DNA from: Alphaproteobacteria bacterium
GTDB lineage: Bacteria > Pseudomonadota > Alphaproteobacteria > RF32 > CAG-239
DNA length: 16,066 bases
Direction of reading: 5' to 3'
Assembly: GCA_024408895.1 (NCBI GenBank)
Contig: JAKSUO010000008.1
Span: 1 to 16,066 of the forward strand
Part shown: piece by piece, positions 6,874 to 13,232 of the stretch
How the letters are laid out: every line of letters begins with the position of its first letter
Position numbering within the stretch: the stretch's first letter is position 1
Position numbers and translations under genes: made by a program
The notes under the pieces: model-generated
Told to the model about the DNA's origin: nothing
The model's input: only the letters and a program-made list of their open reading frames with translations
Database searches by the model: none

Positions 6874-7330
6874 GTTGATTATCAAACTGTATAAATGGAC
6901 GGAGAATCTTTGGTTTCCGCTGCCGGAAAAATTGCGTTATTTGCTGGTCGGCGGTTTTAATACGGTTTTCGCTTATTCTCTTTTGAACTTGTTAGACTGG
7001 GGTTTTGGTAAAGTTAATGTAGTCGCAGGGTGGAAACTGTCACCGGAAATGATTGCAAATGCGGCGTTGATTATTCAGTATCTGCTGACCATAAATATTT
7101 CGGTATTTACAATGCGCTACTATGTTTTTCAAAGTCATGGAAATTGGAAAAAAGAATTTGCTAAAGCGTGGTCGGTTTATGTGCTTATCTATATGATTAA
7201 TGCGCCGGTTATGACACTTTTGATGGTTGTTTTCGGCTTAAAAACGTGGTCGGCACAAGCAATTTATTTGGTGTTTTCAACAATTATCACGTTTGTTTTA
7301 CATAAATATTACTCTTTTCGCAAAAAATAG
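6866..7330 (+). CDS. GtrA-family membrane protein (lipid-linked sugar flippase)
   Basis: This 154-residue protein has four hydrophobic segments (about residues 25-45, 62-85, 100-125 and 128-150), the layout of GtrA proteins. Family signatures are visible: RYLLVGGFNTVFAYSLLNLL at the first helix, a YYVF(Q)SHGNWKKEF loop between helices two and three, and a closing FVLHKYYSFRKK. GtrA is proposed to flip undecaprenyl-phosphate-linked sugars across the inner membrane. It is the last gene of the four-gene operon and starts eight bases before the deacetylase ends. It would occupy the position taken by ArnE/ArnF in the aminoarabinose pathway. There is no terminator after it; the rplJ promoter begins four bases after its stop, so some readthrough into the L10 leader is likely. 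Confidence 0.9.
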   Translation: MIKLIIKLYKWTENLWFPLPEKLRYLLVGGFNTVFAYSLLNLLDWGFGKVNVVAGWKLSPEMIANAALIIQYLLTINISVFTMRYYVFQSHGNWKKEFAKAWSVYVLIYMINAPVMTLLMVVFGLKTWSAQAIYLVFSTIITFVLHKYYSFRKK

Positions 7331-7333
7331 TGC

Positions 7334-7362
7334 TTGACACCGGCAATTTTATGCTTTATATA
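7334..7362 (+). promoter_or_regulatory. Strong promoter of the rplJ-rplL operon
   Basis: A perfect TTGACA (7334-7339) is followed after 17 bases by TATATA (7357-7362). Transcription should start near 7369 and produce a leader of about 230 bases containing the L10-binding structure. Confidence 0.75.
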
Positions 7363-7389
7363 CGCAAGCAATGAATGCAATTTTGCTGT

Positions 7390-7469
7390 GTTCATGGCTG
7401 TCCAAGACCGTAGGTGGCAGACTTTGTTAAAATAAGTTGGTCTTAATTTCCTACGCAGACGGAGTGAAC
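7390..7469 (+). ncRNA. Ribosomal protein L10 leader (autoregulatory mRNA element)
   Basis: The leader upstream of rplJ has the conserved layout of the L10 leader family. An outer helix GTTCA (7390-7394) pairs with TGAAC (7465-7469); GTC (7400-7402) pairs with GAC (7458-7460); the inner helix CGTAGG (7409-7414) pairs with CCTACG (7450-7455). The unpaired bases around CCAAGAC and CAGACGG resemble the kink-turn-like L10 contact site. When free L10(L12) is in excess, it binds here and represses its own operon. AAGACC (7404-7409) can instead pair with GGTCTT (7439-7444), which would break the inner helix. Farther along the leader are two small hairpins, AGCGC-ATCG-GCGCT (7526-7539) and TTCTTGC/GCAAGAA (7559-7577). 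Confidence 0.85.
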
Positions 7470-7598
7470 TTGATTTGATTTATTTAATTTAATCTTTTCT
7501 CCTCGGACAGATTTGGGTTCCATATAGCGCATCGGCGCTGTGTGGGTTTTGGTAACACTTCTTGCTTTTGGCAAGAAAAATTCGTATGGAGACAATAA

Positions 7599-8081
7599 GT
7601 GAACCGCGAAGAAAAAGCAGAATTACTGAGCTTGTTAAACGATGTATTTTCTAAAGCAGGTTCTGTCGTTTTGGCCGAATATAAAGGCTTAACAGTGGCA
7701 GAAGCTAATGAGCTGAGAAATAAAATTCGTGAAGCCGGTGCTTCTATAAGAGTTACTAAAAACCGTATTGCTCGTCTTGCTGTGAAAGGCACAAACTATG
7801 AAAATTTAGCAGATATGTTAAAAGGACCGATTATTATGGCTTTTGCCGATGATCCGATTTCTGCTTGCAAAGCTTGTGTTGAATACGCAAAAGAAAACGA
7901 AAAACTGGTTATTGTTGGCGGTGCTTTGACTGATAAAGCTTTAAGTATTGCTGAAATTAAACAGTTAGCTTCTATTCCGTCTATGGATGAGTTGCGTGCG
8001 AAGATTATTGGTCTGTTGCAGGCTCCTGCTTCCAAAGTTGCTCGTGTTTGCAAAGCATACAGCGAGAAAGAAGCCGCTTAA
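7599..8081 (+). CDS. rplJ: 50S ribosomal protein L10
   Basis: L10 forms the base of the ribosomal stalk: its N-terminal domain binds 23S rRNA with L11, and its C-terminal helix carries the L7/L12 dimers. The 160-residue length is normal. Recognisable family parts are NREEKAELLSLL at the start, VVLAEYKGLTVAEANELR (23-40), RVTKNRIARLA (51-61), the LKGPIIMAF segment (73-81), and the C-terminal LLQAPASKVARVCKA helix region. The start is GTG 7599, set by GGAGA at 7588-7592 six bases upstream; GTG starts lower initiation and suit an autoregulated gene. It is the first gene of its operon, behind its own promoter and leader, and unlike the usual arrangement rplK and rplA are not upstream. Confidence 0.97.
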   Translation: MNREEKAELLSLLNDVFSKAGSVVLAEYKGLTVAEANELRNKIREAGASIRVTKNRIARLAVKGTNYENLADMLKGPIIMAFADDPISACKACVEYAKENEKLVIVGGALTDKALSIAEIKQLASIPSMDELRAKIIGLLQAPASKVARVCKAYSEKEAA

Positions 8082-8084
8082 ATT

Positions 8085-8105
8085 ATTTTGTTTGAAAAAC
8101 AAAAT
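8085..8105 (+). other. Intercistronic hairpin between rplJ and rplL
   Basis: ATTTTGTTT (8085-8093) pairs exactly with AAACAAAAT (8097-8105) over a three-base loop, just after the rplJ stop. There is no T-tract, so it is not a terminator. The position suggests a role in mRNA stability or in giving rplL higher output than rplJ, as four or more copies of L7/L12 are needed per L10. Confidence 0.5.
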
Positions 8106-8171
8106 AGAAGTGATGAATATTTTGAACAAACGGTTTTTAATTAGAGTTTAATTTTTTATTGGAGAAAAAAA

Positions 8172-8543
8172 ATGGCAGATTTAGCCAAGTTAGTAGATGA
8201 ATTATCAGCTTTGACCGTTATGGAAGCAGCTGATTTAGCAAAAATGTTAGAAGAAAAGTGGGGCGTTTCCGCTGCTGCTGCCGTTGCTGTTGCCGGTGCA
8301 GGTGCTGCTGCCGCTTCTGCTGATGAAGAAAAAACGGAATTTGATGTAGTATTGGCTGAAGCCGGTGCTAACAAAATTAACGTTATTAAAGAAGTTCGTG
8401 CAATTACCGGTTTGGGCTTGAAAGAAGCTAAGGATTTGGTAGAAGGCGCACCGAAGACAATTAAAGAAGGCGTTGCTAAAGATGAAGCCGAAGCTTTGAA
8501 GGCTAAGTTGGAAGAAGCTGGCGCTAAAGTTGAATTGAAGTAA
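8172..8543 (+). CDS. rplL: 50S ribosomal protein L7/L12
   Basis: This 123-residue stalk protein recruits and stimulates translation factors (EF-Tu, EF-G, IF2). The N-terminal dimerisation helices (1-30, MADLAKLVDELSALTVMEAA) are followed by an Ala/Gly/Val hinge (about 33-50) and the globular C-terminal domain (55-123). That domain includes the factor-binding stretch GLGLKEAKDLVEGAP (80-94). A GGAGA ribosome site (8161-8165) stands six bases before the ATG. The gene lies 90 bases after rplJ with a hairpin between, and two terminators follow. The normal downstream neighbour rpoB is absent; instead a convergent gene of unknown function follows. Confidence 0.98.
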   Translation: MADLAKLVDELSALTVMEAADLAKMLEEKWGVSAAAAVAVAGAGAAAASADEEKTEFDVVLAEAGANKINVIKEVRAITGLGLKEAKDLVEGAPKTIKEGVAKDEAEALKAKLEEAGAKVELK

Positions 8544-8559
8544 TTTGATTTAAGCTTAT

Positions 8560-8595
8560 AAAAAATCCTCGCTACTGTTTGGCGGGGATTTTTTT
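8560..8595. terminator. Rho-independent terminator after rplL (first of two)
   Basis: TCCTCGC (8566-8572) pairs with GCGGGGA (8582-8588), one pair being U:G, with a nine-base loop. Six As lie to the left and seven Ts to the right (8589-8595), so it can act on both strands. Confidence 0.92.
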
Positions 8596-8609
8596 ATTAT
8601 AATAAGAAA

Positions 8610-8640
8610 ACCCCGCATTGGGCGCGGGGTATCTTTTTTT
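8610..8640. terminator. Second terminator between rplL and the convergent gene
   Basis: ACCCCGC (8610-8616) pairs perfectly with GCGGGGT (8624-8630) over a seven-base loop, followed by ATC and seven Ts. On the minus strand the stem is followed by TTTTCTT, so it also serves the convergent gene ending at 8656. Two GC-rich terminators in a row insulate the highly expressed rplJL unit. Confidence 0.9.
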
Positions 8641-8655
8641 GTGCTTGCAAACAGG

Positions 8656-9540
8656 CTAATCTAAAATCATATATTCAATCTTGTCTTTATAAGGACGAAT
8701 AATTTGGATTTTATTGCCATAAATGTTAATAACCTTTTGCGTTTCCGGATATGTGAAACGTTGTGCCGTTCCGCCATTTTCATCTGATATATACAAGAAA
8801 GATATTTTCTTGTCTTGTAAACCGTCATATTTTAATTCGAAATTGAATTTAGGTTTGCTGAATACGGTCTTGATGCCGGAGGTCGGTTCCGCGCGCGCCG
8901 TCTTTGGTTTGACATTGGTAATGGCCTCGGATATAATCAGCTCTTTTTTATAAATGCGGCAAATCATATGCACAAAACGACCGGTTTCATCAATCATTAT
9001 AATACGGCCATCCTCTTTCGGGTCAAACAGCAGATAGTAAAGACCTTCAATTTTAACCTCGCCGATAGGAGCAAACGTGTCTTGCGCACTTATGTTAAGC
9101 TCACCGCCGGCATTGTAAAAACTGATATCTGTTTCCGGGCTGTATAGTTGGCCGTGGTCTTTGGAGGTGACTACAAAAGTTTCCGAATCTAACATACGTT
9201 GTCCGAGATTGGCAGATACAACAACATTATGCTTGTATTCACGCGTTGCAACCTCGTGGCTTTGGCTGTTATCATCATTATATTTCGTATCGCCGCCATT
9301 ATAAAAATTAATCGGATACGATTTAAAGAAACGGACATTATTGAGCCAATAGTTTTCATTGTCGCGTTCTATAAGCGTATGCGCCTTTTTCTTAAATTTT
9401 TCCCAGTTCGCAGATATGTAACCATTGTCGTAAGAAGGTTCGGCCTCATATTCTGCAGGATATTCGGCCCAATGACTTTTGCTCTCGTATGCAATACAAA
9501 TAAAAGCAAAAGATAATAAGAAAATCATAGTTTTTTTCAT
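8656..9540 (-). CDS. Hypothetical exported protein, 294 aa
   Basis: I do not recognise this protein. Residues 1-18 (MKKTMIFLLSFAFICIAY) form a signal peptide with two Lys and a hydrophobic core; the Cys at 15 is not in a good lipobox, so export to the periplasm rather than lipidation is more likely. The mature part is rich in Tyr, Asp, Asn and Lys, with alternating beta-like segments and no cysteines apart from one near residue 193. Two blocks can be told apart: an acidic Tyr/Asn-rich region (20-150) and a beta-rich C-terminal region with KFNFELKYDG and KISFLYISDENGG near 230-255, ending IEYMILD. An AAGAG ribosome site lies a few bases before the ATG. It occupies the place where rpoB normally follows rplL, is divergent from prmA, and shares terminators with rplL. 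Confidence 0.8.
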   Translation of the reverse strand: MKKTMIFLLSFAFICIAYESKSHWAEYPAEYEAEPSYDNGYISANWEKFKKKAHTLIERDNENYWLNNVRFFKSYPINFYNGGDTKYNDDNSQSHEVATREYKHNVVVSANLGQRMLDSETFVVTSKDHGQLYSPETDISFYNAGGELNISAQDTFAPIGEVKIEGLYYLLFDPKEDGRIIMIDETGRFVHMICRIYKKELIISEAITNVKPKTARAEPTSGIKTVFSKPKFNFELKYDGLQDKKISFLYISDENGGTAQRFTYPETQKVINIYGNKIQIIRPYKDKIEYMILD

Positions 9541-9558
9541 GTGACACTCTTTTGTAAA

Positions 9559-9582
9559 AGTATATATACTATGCGCAGTATA
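9559..9582. repeat. Interleaved AT-rich palindromes upstream of the exported-protein gene
   Basis: AGTATATATACT (9559-9570) is a perfect 12-base palindrome. Its right half TATACT (9565-9570) also forms an inverted repeat with AGTATA (9577-9582) around ATGCGC. The element is 19-42 bases before the minus-strand start, where it could overlap a -10 (TATACT on that strand) and serve as an operator. The remaining part of the 150-base divergent spacer is A-rich, with no clear prmA promoter. Confidence 0.35.
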
Positions 9583-9690
9583 AAACGCAGTTGGTAAAAA
9601 AAGTTATAACAAAATAAAAAAATATGCTATAAACACTATATTAATTTTTATGCACTTAATATATATCAAAACAAAAGAAAGGAAAACGAA

Positions 9691-10563
9691 ATGAGTGCTA
9701 ATGCCGGAAGTTGTTTGGTGGTTAAGTTTTCACCTTGTTCTGAAATAAATCCGCAACTGCAGGAATTTGCCGATGATTTTTTTGAAGTGGTTGCCGTTGA
9801 CTATACAGATGACGGAGAAGAACAACTTGTCGGTTATATGCGGCAAAATGCCAAAGAAGATGCCATGCTTAAAGCTGCGCACAAAGCAGGCGTTTCTTTG
9901 CCGACATATGAAATTGCGCTGCTTCAAAGTGATGATTGGTTGGCAGACAATGTAATAGAATTTGCGCCGGTTGAAGTGAATGAATTTTTGGTTTATGGGA
10001 TTCATGAAAAAAATATTGATATCAAAGACAAAATCGGAATTAAAGTTTATGCCGCAACGGCTTTCGGTTCGGAACACCAAACAACGAAATGTTGTTTGCA
10101 AGGGCTGAGTGATATTCATAAGCTGATAAATAATGTGCCTCAAGTTTTAGATGTTGGGACAGGGTCGGGGATTTTATCGTTGGCAGCGGCAAAATTGTGG
10201 CCAAATGCAAAAATTGTGGCGGTGGATATTGATGAAGAATCAGTGGCGGTGGCTAAGCAAAATGCCATTAATAACAATGTGAAAAATCAAATTATGGTGG
10301 CATACAGCGATGGTTATCAGTCGGAAATTGTTAAAGATAATGCCCCGTATAATGTTATTTTAGCCAATATTTTGGCGCGACCGCTGATTGCTATGGCCGG
10401 TGATATGGCACTGAACTTGAAAAAAGGCGGTTATGCGGTTATTTCCGGTTTCATTGATGATCAGACTGATTGGGTTGTTGAGGCGCATGAAAAATTTGGG
10501 TTGCGCTTGATAAAGTTGTATGAAGCTGATAATTGGCGTGCTGCTTTGTTGCAAAAGGATTAG
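9691..10563 (+). CDS. prmA: Ribosomal protein L11 methyltransferase
   Basis: PrmA is a cytoplasmic SAM-dependent enzyme that trimethylates ribosomal protein L11 at several amino groups. The 290-residue length fits. The N-terminal substrate-recognition domain (about 1-110) is divergent. The catalytic domain begins with the AFGSEHQTTKCC segment (compare the family AFGTGxHxTT) and has SAM motif I, DVGTGSG (154-160), the acidic end of strand 2 (VAVDIDEES), and the PrmA motif NILARPL (226-232) in place of the NPPF/NPPY of other N-methyltransferases. The GHE segment is SEH here, a mild departure. The start ATG has AAGGA at 9679-9683. It begins an operon with the aminopeptidase gene four bases downstream. 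Confidence 0.92.
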   Translation: MSANAGSCLVVKFSPCSEINPQLQEFADDFFEVVAVDYTDDGEEQLVGYMRQNAKEDAMLKAAHKAGVSLPTYEIALLQSDDWLADNVIEFAPVEVNEFLVYGIHEKNIDIKDKIGIKVYAATAFGSEHQTTKCCLQGLSDIHKLINNVPQVLDVGTGSGILSLAAAKLWPNAKIVAVDIDEESVAVAKQNAINNNVKNQIMVAYSDGYQSEIVKDNAPYNVILANILARPLIAMAGDMALNLKKGGYAVISGFIDDQTDWVVEAHEKFGLRLIKLYEADNWRAALLQKD

Positions 10564-10567
10564 AAAT

Positions 10568-12259
10568 ATGATGATAGAAAATATCAGAAAAAAAATGATA
10601 AGTCACGGCCTTGATGCCTATGTGGTCAGTCATGGAAATCAGTTTATCGGACAGGATATTTTACCGCAAGAGAATAAAATACAAAGTATGTGCGGTTTCA
10701 CCGGTTCCGCGGGAATTTCGGTTATAACTAAAGACAAGGCATTTCTTTTGGTGGACGGACGTTATGAATTACAAGCGCGGCAACAAACTGAGGCAAATCA
10801 GATTACAGTTGTTGATCAAATGCCGCGTTTCAAACAAGTGTGCGATTTGTTGAAAGAACTTAGAGTGTTAAACATAGGATATGACGCGTGGTGTCATTCC
10901 GCGGCCGAGATGGAATTTTTAAAACGCAAATACCGTGATATGAATTTTTATGATGTCGGTGATTGGATAACCGCAGAAAATACACAAAAAATTTGTGTGA
11001 AAGAACGTGATATTTGTTATGCCGGTAAGAATAGAGGCGATAAGCTGAAAATTATAACGGATATGCTGAAAGAAAAACACGGCGATTATTATTTATTTAC
11101 ATCATCGGACAGTGTGTCTTGGCTTTTGAACGTATATGCCGATGACTTGCCGTATTCGCCGATTGTGCGCGCTTACGCTTTGGTTTCAAAAGAAGGTGAA
11201 GTGACTTTAGTGGCCGATAATTTACAAACGGAGTTGGCGGTACAATCATGGCAAGAATTCGGGCGGTTTATGCAAGAACAGCAAAATATCACAATTTTTT
11301 ACGATGCGCATACAATGCCGGAAAAAGTTTTATCTTTGGCAAACGAAACAATCAAACTTTATAAAAGCGCAGATATATGTCAGGAGCTTAAGTCGGTTAA
11401 AAATGACACTGAACTGCAGGGCATGATTAATTGTCATGAGCGAGACGGGGTTGCGTTGGTGAAATTATTGGCTTGGCTTGAAAATCATTGGCAAGGACTA
11501 TCGGAGTTGGATGTTGTTGCAAAATTGCATGAATTGCGTGCTGAACAGCCTTTATTTTACTCTGATAGCTTTGCAACGATTGCGGCATCGGCTAAAAATG
11601 GCGCAGAGGTGCATTATCAGCCGACCGTGGATACAAATAAACCATTGGTGACAGGTAGTTTATTTCTTTTAGATAGTGGAGGTCAGTATTTTGACGGTAC
11701 AACCGATGTAACCAGAACAATCGCTATCGGAACGCCGTCACAAGAAATGATTTATGATTTTACAGTGGTCTTGAAGGCGCATATTGCTTTGGCTCAGGCT
11801 CGTTTTCCGGTTGGTACGTCCGGTATGAAGCTTGATGCTGTTGCGCGCGTTGAGATGTGGAAAAAATGTTTGGATTATAAGCATGGTACCGGACACGGGG
11901 TGGCTTGCTTCGGTAATGTTCACGAAGGACCAATCAGCATTTCCGTTACCGGTTCGGAATATGGTTTGCAGGCAGGTATGGTGCTTTCTGACGAGCCGGG
12001 GGTTTATAAAGAAAATAAATATGGCATTAGAACGGAAAATTTGCAATATACGGCCGAAGTTAATGATTGTCCGGAGTTTTTGGAGTTTAGATATCTGACG
12101 AAAGTGCCTATTGATAAACGTCTGATTGATAAATATTTGCTGACAGAGGGAGAACGGGAGTGGCTGAATTCCTATCATCAAGATGTGTACGACACGCTAA
12201 CTCCTTATCTGAACAGTGATGAAAAAAAATGGTTGAAAGACGCCTGTTCTCCTCTCTGA
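10568..12259 (+). CDS. pepP: Xaa-Pro aminopeptidase (peptidase M24B, long form)
   Basis: This metallopeptidase removes an N-terminal residue preceding proline. At 563 residues it is the three-domain form related to eukaryotic XPNPEP1: two creatinase-like N-terminal domains (about 1-290), the pita-bread catalytic domain (about 295-505) and a short C-terminal domain with FRYLTKVPIDKRLID. All five metal ligands are present: D369 (LLDSGGQ), D380 (DGTTDVTRT), H443 (HGTGHGV), E476 (DEPGVY) and E490 (RTENL). A likely substrate-binding His lies in NVHEGP (about 452). The spacing between ligands agrees with the family. ATG 10568 follows AAAGGA at 10554-10559 inside the end of prmA; ATG 10571 is a possible alternative. 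The gap to prmA is four bases, so the two are cotranscribed. Confidence 0.93.
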   Translation: MMIENIRKKMISHGLDAYVVSHGNQFIGQDILPQENKIQSMCGFTGSAGISVITKDKAFLLVDGRYELQARQQTEANQITVVDQMPRFKQVCDLLKELRVLNIGYDAWCHSAAEMEFLKRKYRDMNFYDVGDWITAENTQKICVKERDICYAGKNRGDKLKIITDMLKEKHGDYYLFTSSDSVSWLLNVYADDLPYSPIVRAYALVSKEGEVTLVADNLQTELAVQSWQEFGRFMQEQQNITIFYDAHTMPEKVLSLANETIKLYKSADICQELKSVKNDTELQGMINCHERDGVALVKLLAWLENHWQGLSELDVVAKLHELRAEQPLFYSDSFATIAASAKNGAEVHYQPTVDTNKPLVTGSLFLLDSGGQYFDGTTDVTRTIAIGTPSQEMIYDFTVVLKAHIALAQARFPVGTSGMKLDAVARVEMWKKCLDYKHGTGHGVACFGNVHEGPISISVTGSEYGLQAGMVLSDEPGVYKENKYGIRTENLQYTAEVNDCPEFLEFRYLTKVPIDKRLIDKYLLTEGEREWLNSYHQDVYDTLTPYLNSDEKKWLKDACSPL

Positions 12260-12334
12260 CGTGGCTAAAAAACATTTCGGCTAAATAAAAAGATTACGGG
12301 ATAAATAACTTTATATTAAAAGTGAAAATGTTAT

Positions 12335-12353
12335 CTAATTATTTACTAATTAT
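12335..12353 (+). repeat. Direct repeat CTAATTAT, period 11
   Basis: CTAATTAT occurs at 12335-12342 and 12346-12353, one helical turn apart, in the 137-base gap before the HAD-like gene. TATACT at 12358-12363 is a possible -10 for that gene, without a good -35. The repeat may be a regulator site or chance in AT-rich DNA. Confidence 0.25.
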
Positions 12354-12396
12354 CCGTTATACTTTCCATTAATAGTGTAATTTGGGTAATTGTACA

Positions 12397-13224
12397 ATGA
12401 CGCAAAAAATAAACTACATTTCCAGAATCAAAGATACTTTTGACTTTGTAATCAGTGGTATCAATGGCGTCTTTATGCACGGCAATCGCGCAGACAGTGA
12501 CGTTGTTGATACTTTGATTAAAATGTATCAAAGCGGAAAAAAAATTGCATTAGCATCTAATTCGGGCATGCGTGTACAGAATATGTATTACGCTTTAAAA
12601 CAAAATGATGTGCCGATGAATATTTTTTGCGGCCTGATTACAGCAGGCGAAATTGCTCATTATTATTTAAAAACACATCCACAGATTGGTCAAACATATT
12701 ACAGTTTATCCGGCTGTTCTTCATTTGCTGCCGATGGTCTGCGTTTTAGACAGGTGGACAGTATTGTAATTGCTGATTTTATTGTGGCTGAAACTTCCGC
12801 CGATGGTGTGGATGAAAATGATTTGTTACCGATTTTGGAACAAAGCTTGCATTTGCATTTGCCAATGCTGTGTGTTGGTAACAATACGTCGGTAATGACT
12901 GAAAATGGTGTGTCATTAAGCGTTGGTGCGTGTGCAGAACGATATGCCATGATGGGTGGAAAAATTATTTCTTTTGGAAAACCGAATGTGCGCATTGCTT
13001 CCTATTTGACCGAAAATATGCCGAATTTTGAAAAGAAACGCTGTTTGGTAATCGGTGATTGTATGGCAACCGATATGCGTATGGGTAACGCATATGGTGC
13101 GCAAAATCTTTTATTGACGAGCGGGGTGCATCAATTAAACGGAGATGTGGAACGTCAAATAAATGATTTGTCCGGGAGTTATGGTTTAAATGTTGATTAT
13201 TATATGGAAAAATTGCAATGGTAA
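12397..13224 (+). CDS. HAD superfamily class IIA-like protein, catalytic Asp missing
   Basis: The 275-residue protein has the layout of the alphaproteobacterial HAD-IIA subfamily (TIGR01459-like, NagD-related): motif I region at 15-29, motif II Ser in ALASNSGM (about 49-56), a large C2-type cap (about 75-190), and the motif IV end VIGDCMATDMRMGNAYGAQNLLLTSGVH. In active members motif I reads D-x-W/D-G-V/T after a hydrophobic strand; here the aligned strand reads FDFVISGINGVFMHG, so the nucleophile Asp is G21 and the acid/base position is N23. It therefore probably lacks phosphatase activity and may bind a ligand or a partner. ATG 12397 is preferred over TTG 12382; the ribosome site (GGGTAA) is weak. 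The next gene starts at or just after its stop, pointing to cotranscription. Confidence 0.82.
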   Translation: MTQKINYISRIKDTFDFVISGINGVFMHGNRADSDVVDTLIKMYQSGKKIALASNSGMRVQNMYYALKQNDVPMNIFCGLITAGEIAHYYLKTHPQIGQTYYSLSGCSSFAADGLRFRQVDSIVIADFIVAETSADGVDENDLLPILEQSLHLHLPMLCVGNNTSVMTENGVSLSVGACAERYAMMGGKIISFGKPNVRIASYLTENMPNFEKKRCLVIGDCMATDMRMGNAYGAQNLLLTSGVHQLNGDVERQINDLSGSYGLNVDYYMEKLQW

Positions 13225-13232
13225 GAGAGCAT

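Noticed and set aside
7526..7577. Attenuator terminator in the rplJ leader
   Set aside because: The two hairpins at 7526-7539 and 7559-7577 lack a plus-strand T-tract; the second has an A-tract and would act only on the opposite strand, where no gene is transcribed.
8656..9540. VirB9/TrbG-like conjugation protein
   Set aside because: The signal peptide and beta-rich end prompted the idea, but the family's conserved C-terminal motifs are not visible and no other secretion genes are nearby.
9730..10143. Open frame of 137 codons on the minus strand inside prmA
   Set aside because: It is antisense to a well-supported gene, has Cys/Phe/Ile-heavy shadow composition and no ribosome site. The same holds for other antisense frames such as 354-746, 11738-12181, 12699-12995 and 12965-13357.
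12335..12363. Promoter of the HAD-like gene
   Set aside because: TATACT at 12358-12363 is a fair -10, but no -35 lies at a workable distance, so it is only mentioned with the direct repeat.
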